NCBI GenBank assembly: GCA_945643635.1
Contig: CALZFC010000017.1
Coordinates: 1,357,501-1,421,500 of the forward strand
Length of the DNA: 64,000 nucleotides
DNA from: Allodiplogaster sudhausi
Lineage: Eukaryota > Nematoda > Chromadorea > Rhabditida > Diplogasteridae
Reading direction: 5' to 3'
Shown piece by piece: positions 11,785-22,928 of the stretch; the stretch's first letter is position 1; each line of letters starts with the position of its first letter. Below the pieces are notes generated by a model. The model had not been told where the DNA came from and ran no database searches. It worked only from the letters and a program-made list of their open reading frames with translations. A program made the translations under genes and the position numbers.

Positions 11785-13453
11785 TTAAGAGAGCATGTCA
11801 GTAAGACTCGAGCAGGGCCCTATTATAACCTGCCCTAGGAATTTTTTTTCGAATTTCCTCACCAAAATTGATCACAGTATACAACTCGACGTGTTGAACA
11901 AAATAGGCTATATTTCAAAGTTGAAAAAATTTTCCGCGCGAGACCCAGCACAGTTGTCTTTTAAATTACATTGGTCATAAGTCGCTTCAAACTTATTATT
12001 AGACAACCATCGAGCTATCATTGGATAGCTGATTGGACGGGCTTTAATTTTTATGCTGATGATGTTTTCATAAAATTTGATTTTGGCCCAAAACTACGGG
12101 CCTAAACATTTTTGAAGGCGGTTATTAGCCAAATTAAGTATTTCATGCCCATTTCCGCACAACCGCTCCTGCATAGGCTTAAAGTACGTGAAATTTGCTA
12201 TAAGATATGTGTCTTTCAAAAAAATTGAAGGTCCCAGCCCCAGGCTCCGGAGCACGTGAACATGTTCCAGTGTAAATTGTAACACTGTGCAAGCGCATTC
12301 ATCGATCCATAACTGCGCTCAATGTTAATATTACAAAATCATAAGTATATCATCTAAGAGCTCTCACGGAGATCTTCAAATGTTACATACATACTTTGAT
12401 TGAAAAGTTTCAATTTTTATAGGAAATTTCGTTGTGTACAATTAGAAGGCCTAAAAACCTACTTTAAAAACATTTTCGCCTGTCGAAACATACATCATAA
12501 GAAAGAGGATGAAATTTGCTACAAGATTAACCCTTTTCAATGTAATTCCATGCATACGATCTTTTGTTATAAATCATAAAAGTAGTGCCAGTAGCGTCGC
12601 TGTCATTTCGCGCAAGAATTCACATTTTAGGTTATTCGAATTAGAATATTCCAATCCTTTTTTCTACACTTTTTCCATAAGGCCTTGCTATCCTACTCTT
12701 ATGGCTTATAACAAAAGATCGTATGCATGGAATTCCATTGCAAGGGGTTCATCTTGTAGCAAATTTCATCCTCTTTCTTATTATGTATGTTTCGACAGGC
12801 GAAAATGTTTTTGAAGTAGTTTTTTAAGCCTTCTAATTGTACAGAACGAAATTTCCCATATAAATTGAAACTTTTAAATAAAAGTATATATGTAACATTT
12901 GAAGAGCTCCATGAGAGCTCTTAGATGATATACTTATGATTTTGTAATATTGACATTGAGCGCAGTTATGGATCGATGAATGCGCTTGCACAGTGTTACA
13001 GTTTACACTGGAACATGTTCACGTGCTCCGGAGCCTGGGGCTGTGAAAGACACATATCTTTTACTTTAAGCCTATGCAGGAGCGGTTGTGCGGAAAGGAG
13101 CCTAAAATACTTAATTTGGCTAAAAACTGCCTTCAAAAATGTTTAGGGCCGTATTTTAGGGCCAAAATCAAATTTTATTAAAACATCATCAACATGGAAA
13201 TTAAAGCCCGTCCAATCAGCTATCCAATGATATCTAGATGGTTGTCTAATAATAAGTTTCAAGCGACTTATGATCAATGCAATTATAAAGATTACTGTAC
13301 TGGGTCTCGCGCGGAAAATTCTTTTCAACTTTGAAATATAGCCTATTTTGTTCACAACGTCGAGTTGTATACTGTGATCAATTTTGGTGAAGAAATTCGA
13401 AAAAAAATTCCTAGGGCAGGCCTTGATCGAACAGTACTGACAGGCTCTCTTAA
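11785..13453. mobile_element. 1.67 kb foldback element: giant imperfect palindrome between TTAA sites
   Basis: The left arm 11785-12579 is complementary along its length to the right arm 12699-13453, with about 120 bp between them and scattered mismatches and indels. Both ends are TTAA followed by GAGAGC(A/C)TGTCAGTA. These ends resemble those of the 8.1 kb transposon at 32642-40747 (TTAA then GACAGCCTATCTGTAAG). The short open frames inside are reading shadows of the two arms. It is best read as a non-autonomous long-TIR relative mobilised in trans. Confidence 0.85.
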
Positions 13454-13892
13454 TATGAACGGTTAGTTAAAGTATTGCCAACGTAGCATATATGAAGATG
13501 ACTCCTGTAACCCTTCGTGTTTCTTGGCAGCAGTGATAGATCCAAGCCAATACTATACGGGAAGCGAAATAATATACTTTCAACTATTCAGTGGGATCCT
13601 CTACGAAATGCAGTATGCTGTCTAATGAGCAGGATAAGGTGTTAATAAATCATCACTATGGAAAAAGCAGACCAGTGATACCTTTTATTATGTAAAGGCA
13701 AGATTTCTAATATTTGAATTTTATCCCTTTGTATGCTAATGTATAATGTGGAGATTAAGTTTTTCACCAAAAAAAATCTGTCTGCTATTAATCCTGGAAG
13801 AATACTTAAAACAGAGCTGAATTGTATTTGAAAACAGAGCTGAGTATATCTCAACGTTCACTAAATTTAAAACTGAAAGAAGAAAAATCTTT
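13454..13892. other. Gene-free stretch
   Basis: AT-rich; only short open frames without recognisable similarity. Confidence 0.5.
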
Positions 13893-13927
13893 TTAAGAGA
13901 GCTTCTCTGTAAGAGTCGAGCATGCGC
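13893..13927. mobile_element. Single terminal fragment of the TTAA-GAGAGC family
   Basis: TTAA then GAGAGCTTCTCTGTAAG and a TCGAGC motif match the ends of the 11785-13453 palindrome. It is interrupted directly by the MITE at 13928, implying nested insertion. Confidence 0.6.
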
Positions 13928-14383
13928 TTAAAGGAAGTATCCGACGAAATAATACCGTATCTAATAAAATTACATTTCAAACTGTGCTAAACTCCCAACT
14001 GGATGAGCCTTTTTTGAGCGCCCGCTACAAAATTTCAAATTTGAAACGTATGTGTATCTAACCTCTCTCGACTTCTTTCATTGTCTCGCTTTTCTTTAAC
14101 GTTTGTATCTCTCATCTCTTGGTGAAAATGGGGTGCTAAGTGGGCAAGACGGTCAGAGACTACCTCTTCTTACCACCCGTTGGCATTCTTTGCTTGCATT
14201 TGAGCATACACCGGGTGCATCGACAGAGACGTTTTCTACCGTATTCCAAAAAACAAATGCAAATTTCTGGCTAAATACTGACTTTCGTAAATCGGGATCA
14301 CCTCTAATCGATCTTTTAGGCCAGACTTGATAATATAGGAATATAAAAGAAGAAGTTATTTTTTCGTCGGATACTTCCTTTAA
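13928..14383. mobile_element. TTAA MITE, 456 bp
   Basis: TTAA then AGGAAGTATCCGACGAAATA at the left, and the exact complement (cgtcggatacttcct then TTAA) at the right. No coding capacity. This TIR is distinct from the GATCACC family but shares the AGGA start. Confidence 0.8.
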
Positions 14384-14964
14384 GGCACACACAGAAAAAA
14401 TATTCGTAGTTTGTAGCGCGCGCCCAAAAGATTGAGGAAGAATTCGTGAAATGGGCGCGGCGGCGCCGAAATTTTTACGAAATTGATGTACAGTAAGAAT
14501 TCGTAATCTGCGCGGCCGGCAGCGTGCCTTATTGCTCCTGCAGTTCCATACAATTGAGTATCCCACTCTCCACCTTCTGTCGTACTTCTGCAAATACTTT
14601 GTCTTATGCAAATACCGAGTGTTATTTAAATTTATCAATAATCATCTACAGCCAATAGCCAAATTTTACAGATTGCACACGAGTGAAAGCGGTCGTGGAA
14701 ACAACAAACTGAAAGATTTTCCAGATTCATCTACAGTAACCCGTCAAATATTACAGACTGCATACAAGTAAACATGACCGTAGAACCAACTAATTACAAG
14801 AAAGTCCAGATAAAGAATCAACAATGAAATGGTTATCGATGAAATTGAGCTCGGTAGACTACAGAAATTCACAGGAACGTAAGCAATTTTCAAAATTATA
14901 GCCCTAAGTGCACTCTGCTCCAAGATGAAATAATAATGGCGGGGAAAGTAATGGTTTTCTCTTC
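14384..14964. other. Gene-free stretch beginning with a CACACACAG motif
   Basis: Starts with cacacacagaaaaaatatt, similar to 32530, suggesting another repeat end. It contains a GC-rich patch at 14420-14530. No gene was recognised. Confidence 0.4.
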
Positions 14965-17080
14965 TCAGGTACTCAAAGAATCACAGGCGAGTTCAGAAAC
15001 TTTCTTTTCAATTGAGTTCGCAACGACACGACCGACATTCGATTTGATCTCCCATGTTGGCAGCCCTAGTAACTGCAGCAGCACAAACCAGACATCAGTG
15101 ACATCTGAGTCCCACTTCAAGTTGAAAACGTAGTGGGCAGCCAGCGCGACCATAAGTGCGTGAATGAGACCTTCATTGCACAGGATCTCGTGACCCTGAA
15201 AAGTGTAAGGTTTTACATAGATAAAACACCAATAGGCTAACCGATATGCTTGGTACACATTAAATGATCTCATACCTGAATGAAAACGCCAAACTGGCTG
15301 CTGTTTCCTCCGTATCTGACGACTAGCGGTTGAGTTTGCGCCTTCTTCCTTCGCTTCAGCCCGTTTTCTGTGTCAGCATGCCGGGCAGATAGCGCGACTG
15401 CGACAGATTTTGCATCGGGCTCCTTCTGTAAAGAAACACAAGTGCATTAAAAGCATATAAAATGGAGCATATATGTATGGTTGGATAGTAAGTGGTAGGC
15501 AAAGTATTTCTGTTTCTGATATCTCAAACGGACCAGCATTTCCGTGTAAATCTTATCGAGCCGCATGATCTTCTTTCTCTTGTCTTCATTGCGCAAAAGT
15601 AGCATAATCGCCAGCAGAGTGCGATGAGTTTCTCCATCTTAAATTTACATAGCTTCTTTACAGATAGTGCAGCTTTCCTCTTAAAAATGTTGTAGCCAAC
15701 CCTCTCCACTCAGCGGAATTGAGAATCCCAGGTTCTCAGTGCAGCACCATCCACGAGCTCGAGAATCCCTCTTGACACCAAAGGCCACGTTTCGAGAAAT
15801 TCGCAGATTTTGCTGGTTTGGCACGCTTGAAAGTCGTTCAGTATCTAAAGAACTATTGGATATTCTGAAGTAGACATAACAACTGTTAAATATCTCGGTA
15901 TTATAGCTGTGAATATAATTTGAAATTTCAATGTCGATTTCCAAAGATTCAGATAAGCTTACCACGGAAGGTGAGTGAAGCTGTCGGATGGCTTGAAACG
16001 CAGGGGCTACACCCTTCTCGTTTATCATGTAGATGCGAAACGGTCTATATATGGGATTGGTTCACAATTGTTGTAGTAATATAAAAGTTGTTATGTTGTT
16101 TTTTGTATTGAAGTGGTTAAAATGTTTGAAATATTTTAAGTAATCTGGTTTATCTTATGAAACGTAGGTGCACCTTGTCAACTCGATCAGTCGATTAGCG
16201 AAGGAACCATGGATGTCGCCTTGCAATTCGTCATTCATCTCCACGAGTTGCTCGAATGTGAAATCAGAAGACGTGATCGTTGACCGGTTACGATATTCAC
16301 GCGTCGCGAGTTGTCCATCCCGTTTGAGCTGCTGCTTTCGGTTATACACGTATTCGAACAGAATGGGCTTGCAATGGTCGATGTAGATCTGCTAAAAAAT
16401 TCTAATAAATTAGCAAAACATTATATCTAAAAAATTTCATTTTCATGCTGATTGATTTGAGGGTAGGGTGCGCAGATCATGTGAAAGAATGCGCGCACTT
16501 CATCCGGGCGAGGGGAATTCTTGCTAAAAGACGTCTGTGAGATGCCTCGCAAAAAGGGGAATAAAGAAAAGGAATTACAGAACCTGGTCAGGTTTATAAT
16601 GGGCAGCTCTCTAACCAATCGCAATTGTTCATTAAGAACAATCCCATTATACGCTTGAACAAGTTTCTTGATTTCACATCACCATCGAATGATTCGCCTT
16701 CATCAATAATCCGCAGGAGGTTAGCACCGATTGCCCCAGATAGAACATCTAATATAAAGGTGCATACAGTGGATTTTGCCCTTCTCGCAGTAACCTCTCA
16801 TTGAAATGGAGAGAAGACACTCATTCAGATGCGCATTCTCCTGGTGTTTTCTTTGCTTCGTCCGCTCTGGAAAAAAATGTTCTGTAAAGCATTGTCAGAA
16901 AATAGTCTTACTTTTAAAACGAGCATGGAAACCTTTTAAAAGAGCTCCAGCAGATTTGACGGCCATCTTAGCCGCAAGCCCATCCATAACTTCTTGCCGA
17001 AAGGGCGACGATGGCCTCTCGTCAAGATCTTCTCTTGAACTCGATGGCGAATGCGATGACGATGATTCTTCGAAATCCAT
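14965..17080 (-). pseudogene. Decayed multi-exon gene, probably mobile-element-derived
   Basis: Minus-strand exons that join in phase are 17080-16912 (acidic Ser-rich start, MDFEESSSSHS), 16748-16616, 16391-16174, 16044-15963, 15844-15715, 15637 to about 15518, 15425-15276 and 15195-14965 (stop). The last two encode a segment ending GHEILCNEGLIHALMVALA then HYVFNLKW. This recalls the C-terminal domain of large unnamed metazoan proteins with a conserved (A/Y)xYVFN motif near their end; that is memory-based similarity only. The gene looks dead. Joining the exon ending at 16616 to the next needs an intron of only about 32 nt, the exon at about 16430 ends in a stop, the exon ending at 15715 needs a GC donor, and the exon at 15637 has no GT donor. 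Its start is only 100 bp from the divergent tyrosine recombinase frame at 17180, so the two may belong to one element. Confidence 0.5.
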
Positions 17081-17179
17081 TCGCCGCGGGTACGCCTAAA
17101 ATGGAAATAGCCATTAAAAAAAACTCTCTGCCAGGCTAAATAATCATCAGCATTAAAACAAAACACTTGAAAAACTGCT

Positions 17180-17716
17180 ATGCTCCTTGCTCTAGCGTCA
17201 CCAAAACGCGTCTCGGAATTAGCTAGTCTTAAAATTTCCAACTTACAACGTAAAGATGATCAGTGGACTTTCCATTTGGGTATGACAAAGAATAGGAGAA
17301 TGGGTAGTTCGGCACATTCTGCTTCATACTTCCGTTTCACGGAAACAATCTTATGCCCAATCGCAACGCTTGAATGTTATTTGGAACATACACAGTTGCC
17401 AGAGAGAGCAGACGAAGTTCTTGTATCACACCAATCACCGCACCATCGGGTCACCCCTCAAACAGTAGCGCGTTGGATTAAGGGTGTTCTCTCTCTTTGT
17501 GGATATGATTCGTACGGGGCACATTCGACTAGAGCAACGTCAACCACACTTGCTAGACTGACTGGTATCTCCTCTAAACAGATCCTTGAGGCGGCTAATT
17601 GGGCACCTAATGGAAGCACCTTCGAAAGGTTTTATTATAAAGGGGACAACCAACTTGATAACGCCTTCCAGTCGGCAGTGTTTAGTTCAAGGTATTGCTT
17701 TGAACTAGCCATTTGA
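17180..17716 (+). pseudogene. Tyrosine recombinase C-terminal domain (DIRS/Ngaro/Crypton-like), truncated
   Basis: 178 codons carry the catalytic core of a tyrosine recombinase. The first Arg is in LALASPKRVSELASL (residues 4-18), the H-x-x-R box is AHSTRAT (about 115-121), and the nucleophile Tyr is in FERFYYKGD (about 148-156). The LLALAS.KR.SELasL signature is typical of DIRS-type retroelement integrases and some Cryptons, which recombine DNA through a Tyr-linked intermediate. The N-terminal core-binding half is missing: an in-frame stop lies 12 bases before the ATG, and no RT or RNase H was found nearby. The last codons and stop overlap the left inverted arm at 17707. Assignment to DIRS rather than Crypton is open. 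Confidence 0.72.
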
Positions 17717-17814
17717 TTGTTATGAACAATGGAATATAATGTGATATTTTGCTAGACAACAACAGTTGTTGAAGTAAAATATTTATTATATATCATTGTG
17801 AATAACAATCAATG
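17707..17814. repeat. Left inverted arm of the tandem array
   Basis: 108 bp complementary to 21618-21740. The arm is itself an imperfect palindrome: it begins ttgattgttatgaacaatgg, is centred on caacaacagttgttg, and ends cattgtgaataacaatcaat. It overlaps the recombinase stop codon. Its inner end acaatcaatg is also found inside each tandem unit, suggesting a microhomology junction. Confidence 0.85.
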
Positions 17815-20800
17815 CCCTCCCTTCCCTCCCTATGTGTCAGAAGTGTCCTTCTCACATCTTGACCTTGTTGTAAACTAGGCTACTTACAAGACAGCTCCAG
17901 CGAAGGCGTCCACCTCCGGAGGGAACAGTCAGAAGCCGCCAGAACGACGCCAGGCAGTCGCCAGTCGTGGCCAGGCATCGACATCAACAGGAGGAACGAG
18001 AGTCCAGAGGGTGAAGCCCACTCGTCCGACTTTTAAGAAGAAGAACTCATGACTTTTTCTTCTTGTTCCCGATCCTGTTCTTTTTTATCATTGTTGTTAC
18101 AAATGATAAAGATAAAGTTTGTTAACTTTCTTGCACTCTCTCGCACACTCGTACTCTTGCACACTGCGAACACTGAGGGTATGGTGGTGTCAAGACACCA
18201 CGTTTCTTTCTGTAGATCAAACGGACAAACTCCCGCCTGCTCTATCTCACTCGGACGACAGCGAGAGTTCAAAATGTTTGCTACTGGCAATAGATCATTT
18301 TTTTGTAGTTTGATCTTTCGTGTGATCAGGCCGACCACGTCGACAAAGACAATCAATGCCCTCCCTTCCCTCCCTATGTGTCAGAAGTGTCCTTCTTACA
18401 TCTTGACCTTGTTCTAAACTTGGCTACTTGCAGGACAGCTCCAGCGAAGGCGTCCACCTCCGGAGGGAACACTCAGAAGCCGCCAGAACGACGCCAGGCA
18501 GTCGCCAGTCGTGGCCAGGCATCGACATCAACAGGAGGAACGAGAGTCCAGAGGGTGAAGCCCACTCGTCAGACTTTTAAGAAGAAGAACTCATGACTTT
18601 TTTTTCTTGTTCCCGATCCTGTTCTTTTTTATCATTGTTGTTACAAATGATAAAGATAAAGTTTGTTAACTTTCTTGCACTCTCTCGCACACTCGTAATC
18701 TCGCACACTGCGAACACTGAGGGTATGGTGGTGTCAAGACACCACGTTTCTTTCTGTAGATCAAACGGACAAACTCCCGCCTGGTCTATCTCACTCGGAC
18801 GACAGCGAGAGTTCAAAATGTTTGCTACTGGCAATAGATCTTTTTTTTTTTGTAGTTTGATCTTTCGTGTGATCAGGCCGACCACGTCGAAAAAAGACAA
18901 TCAATGCCCTCCCTTCCCTCCCTATGTGTCAGAAGTGTCCTTCTCACATCTTGACCTTGTTCTAAACTTGGCTACTTGCAGGACAGCTCCAGTGAAGGCG
19001 TCCACCTCCGGAGGGAACAGTCAGAAGCCGCCAGAACGACACCAGGCAGTCGCCAGTCGTGGCCAGGCATCGACATCAACAGGAGGAACGAGAGTCCAGA
19101 GGATGAAGCCCACTCGTTCGACTTTTAAGAAGAAGAACTCATGACTTTTTCTTCTTGTTCCCGATCCTGTTCTTTTTTATCATTGTTGTTACAAATGATA
19201 AAGATAAAGTTTGTTAACTTTCTTGCACTCTCTCGCACACTCGTACTCTCGCACACTGCGAACACTGAGGGTATGGTGGTGTCAAGACACCACGTTTCTT
19301 TCTGTACATCAAACGGACAAACTCCAGCCTGCTCTATCTCACTCGGACGACAGCGAGAGTTCAAAATGTTTGCTACTGGCAATAGATCATTTTTTTGTAG
19401 TTTGATCTTTCGTGTGATCAGGCCGACCACGTCGACAAAGACAATCAATGCCCTCCCTTCCCTCCCTATGTGTCAGAAGTGTCCTTCTCACATCTTGACC
19501 TTGTTCTAAACTTGGCTACTTGTAGGACAGCTCCAGCGAAGGCGTCCACCTCCGGAGGGAACACTCAGAAGCCGCCAGAACGACGCCAGGCAGTCGCCAG
19601 TCGTGGCCAGGCATCGACATCAACAGGAGGAACGAGAGTCCAGAGGGTGAAGCCCACTCGTCAGACTTTTAAGAAGAAGAACTCATGACTTTTTCTTCTT
19701 GTTCCCGATCCTGTTCTTTTTTATCATTGTTGTTACAAATGATAAAGATAAAGTTTGTTAACTTTCTTGCACTCTCTCGCACACTCGTACTCTTGCACAC
19801 TGCGAACACTGAGGGTATGGTGGTGTCAAGACACCACGTTTCTTTCTGTAGATCAAACGGACAAACTCCCGCCTGCTCTATCTCACTCGGACGACAGCGA
19901 GAGTTCAAAATGTTTGCTACTGGCAATAGATCATTTTTTTGTAGTTTGATCTTTCGTGTGATCAGGCCGACCACGTCGACAAAGACAATCAATGCCCTCC
20001 CTTCCCTCCCTATGTGTCAGAAGTGTCCTTCTTACATCTTGACCTTGTTCTAAACTTGGCTACTTGCAGGACAGCTCCAGCGAAGGCGTCCACCTCCGGA
20101 GGGAACACTCAGAAGCCGCCAGAACGACGCCAGGCAGTCGCCAGTCGTGGCCAGGCATCGACATCAACAGGATGAACGAGAGTCCAGAGGGTGAAGCCCA
20201 CTCGTCAGACTTTTAAGAAGAAGAACTCATGACTTTTTCTTCTTGTTCCCGATCCTGTTCTTTTTTATCATTGTTGTTACAAATGATAAAGATAAAGTTT
20301 GTTAACTTTCTTGCACTCTCTCGCACACTCGTAATCTCGCACACTGCGAACACTGAGGGTATGGTGGTGTCAAGACACCACGTTTCTTTCTGTAGATCAA
20401 ACGGACAAACTCCCGCCTGCTCTATCTCACTCGGACGACAGCGAGAGTTCAAAATGTTTGCTACTGGCAATAGATCTTTTTTTTTTTGTAGTTTGATCTT
20501 TCGTGTGATCAGGCCGACCACGCCGAAAAAAGACAATCAATGCCCTCCCTTCCCTCCCTATGTGTCAGAAGTGTCCTTCTCACATCTTGACCTTGTTCTA
20601 AACTTGGCTACTTGCAGGACAGCTCCAGTGAAGGCGTCCACCTCCGGAGGGAACAGTCAGAAGCCGCCAGAACGACACCAGGCAGTCGCCAGTCGTGGCC
20701 AGGCATCGACATCAACAGGAGGAACGAGAGTCCAGAGGATGAAGCCCACTCGTTCGACTTTTAAGAAGAAGAACTCATGACTTTTTCTTCTTGTTCCCGA

Positions 20801-21617
20801 TCCTGTTCTTTTTTATCATTGTTGTTACAAATGATAAAGATAAAGTTTGTTAACTTTCTTGCACTCTCTCGCACACTCGTACTCTCGCACACTGCGAACA
20901 CTGAGGGTATGGTGGTGTCAAGACACCACGTTTCTTTCTGTAGATCAAACGGACAAACTCCAGCCTGCTCTATCTCACTCGGACGACAGCGAGAGTTCAA
21001 AATGTTTGCTACTGGCAATAGATCATTTTTTTGTAGTTTGATCTTTCGTGTGATCAGGCCGACCACGTCGACAAAGACAATCAATGCCCTCCCTTCCCTC
21101 CCTATGTGTCAGAAGTGTCCTTCTCACATCTTGACCTTGTTCTAAACTTGGCTACTTGCAGGACAGCTCCAGCGAAGGCGTCCACCTCCGGAGGGAACAC
21201 TCAGAAGCCGCCAGAACGACGCCAGGCAGTCGCCAGTCGTATCCAGGCATCGACATCAACAGGAGGAACGAGAGTCCAGAGGGTGAAGCCCACTCGTCAG
21301 ACTTTTAAGAAGAAGAACTCATGACTTTTTCTTCTTGTTCCCGATCCTGTTCTTTTTTATCATTGTTGTTACAAATGATAAAGATAAAGTTTGTTAACTT
21401 TCTTGCACTCTCTCGCACACTCGTAATCTCGCACACTGCGAACACTGAGGGTATGGTGGTGTCAAGACACCACGTTTCTTTCTGTAGATCAAACGGACAA
21501 ACTCCCGCCTGCTCTATCTCACTCGGACGACAGCGAGAGTTCAAAATGTTTGCTACTGGCAATAGATCTTTTTTTTTTGTAGTTTGATCTTTCGTGTGAT
21601 CAGGCCGACCACGTCGA
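17815..21617. repeat. Tandem array of seven 544/548 bp units with three-unit higher order
   Basis: The motif gacagctccag recurs at 17890, 18434, 18982, 19526, 20070, 20618 and 21162 (spacings 544, 548, 544, 544, 548, 544). Variants separate three types: A (cgtactcttgc), B (cgtaatctcgc, longer T run, 548 bp) and A' (cgtactctcgc, with ggatgaagcccactcgttcg). The order is A B A' A B A' B, so blocks of 1,636 bp repeat. Each unit carries a stop that encodes FKKKNS at the end of a basic, Ser/Pro/Lys-rich frame, overlapping the next ATG as ATGA. In B units one 183-codon frame spans the whole unit; in A/A' units the shorter T run splits it into 122 and 72 codons. No known protein was recognised. The last unit is truncated at the right arm. 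Confidence 0.9.
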
Positions 21618-21740
21618 CATTGATTGTTATTCACAATGATATATAATAAATTCACAATGATATATAATTTTACTTCAACAACTGTTGTTGTCTAGCAAAA
21701 TATCACATTATATTCCATTGTTCATAACAATCAAATGGCT
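21618..21740. repeat. Right inverted arm of the tandem array
   Basis: Reverse complement of 17707-17814 with a small internal duplication (ttcacaatgatatataat twice near 21630-21670), making it 123 bp. The outer end repeats the last codons and stop region of the recombinase in inverted form. Confidence 0.85.
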
Positions 21741-22405
21741 TTACTGTCGTTTTCTCGGGTGAAAACTCGGGGGAATGCACCTGAGCTGAAAATGCCTAAT
21801 CCTCATCAAAACACCTTCTCTCTAGGCGCGCTTTTCGCGTCTCCTGCCAGTGTGTAACTGGTTTGGTTTTACTTGTGGGGGGCGCGCTGATGTAATTCCT
21901 TGTTTTGTCATTCATGATGTTAGTAATAAGTCTTATAGCTACGTGGAACACGAGCGTGGATCGCGTCCGAGTGTGCAAGCCAGGCAACTCTGTGAGCAAC
22001 AACTCTCCCGGCAGCCTCATGAAAGGCATTTTACTATGGTTTATCCTTTTTGAAACATTATATAGCTTCTTTTCTCCATGCTTTGAAGCTTACGTTCATT
22101 CGACTTGCCCTATTGAGATGCTTGAACTAACCCGTGAACAGTTTTTCCATGAAAATTACATCCCAAGAGCGCCAGAATGAGGAGCTCGGGAAGGAGTTCG
22201 TGCGACATTGACTGAGACGCCCCCACTCCCTGTTATGCTTTTAAAAGAACTGTTTAATCTTTTCATTTAAATTTCCCATTTGTTTGGTTTTTAAATTATA
22301 CTTGTTAACACTTTGCTGTGACTTTTCCATGTTTTTTTAATACCCCAATTTGTAAAGCTGAGTAAGAGATTCAAAGAGAAATTTGTCGCCACCCCTGATA
22401 TTTAG
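21741..22405. other. Stretch without recognisable gene
   Basis: Possibly the far side of the recombinase element, or unique DNA. Open frames at 21796-22029 (minus) and 21905-22180 (plus) show no family features. Receptor exons 1-4 expected upstream of the pseudogene at 22406 are not here. Confidence 0.45.
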
Positions 22406-22599
22406 GTAAGTTCACGGACGACTCCTCGCCGCTGACGAAACAAATGTGGCCGCGCCACTCCCGGCCTCTGTCGTTATTCTGGTCGCGCGCGCCTGGACCG
22501 TGCGGCTGCTCGCGAAGCGACGCAAGATCATGTGCAATTCGACGATCGCCGGGCATCAACGGATTGTGCTGGTAAATGGAGAAACGATTCATTGATTGT

Positions 22600-22745
22600 T
22601 TGTTGAGTCGTTATTGATTATTGATTATGTCAATATTGATTGATTGAGTCATTATTGATTACGACTGTAATTGATTGATTGAGCATTTATTGATTTATTG
22701 CGTCAATGTTTATTGATTGAGTCATTCTTAACTGATTGAGACATT
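22600..22745. repeat. Degenerate tandem attgattga repeats
   Basis: Short imperfect repeats of ttgattgattgagtcatta lie in the intron of GPCR-1. Confidence 0.7.
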
Positions 22746-22928
22746 AATGCTTGATCTGTACAAAACAATTGAGGTCTTGACCCTGCACGCCCTCTAACCG
22801 ATCGCATCAATCACGGGCGCGCTCCTCTTCACTCTCAGCTACACGCAAACGATGCCAAAAAATGCGCCGGCCGCCCTTCAGTTTCTTACACCATTCGAGG
22901 AAGACGCTATTACATTACTGATATTACT

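Noticed and set aside
11795..13355. Short coding frames sharing NKIGYISKLK on both strands
   Set aside because: They are the same palindrome arm read from two sides, not two genes.
17760..17775. LTRs of a retrovirus-like element at the array ends
   Set aside because: The flanking sequences are inverted, not direct, and carry no LTR features or nearby gag/pol.
17815..21617. CRISPR array
   Set aside because: The repeats are 544-548 bp head-to-tail units without short spacers, in animal DNA.
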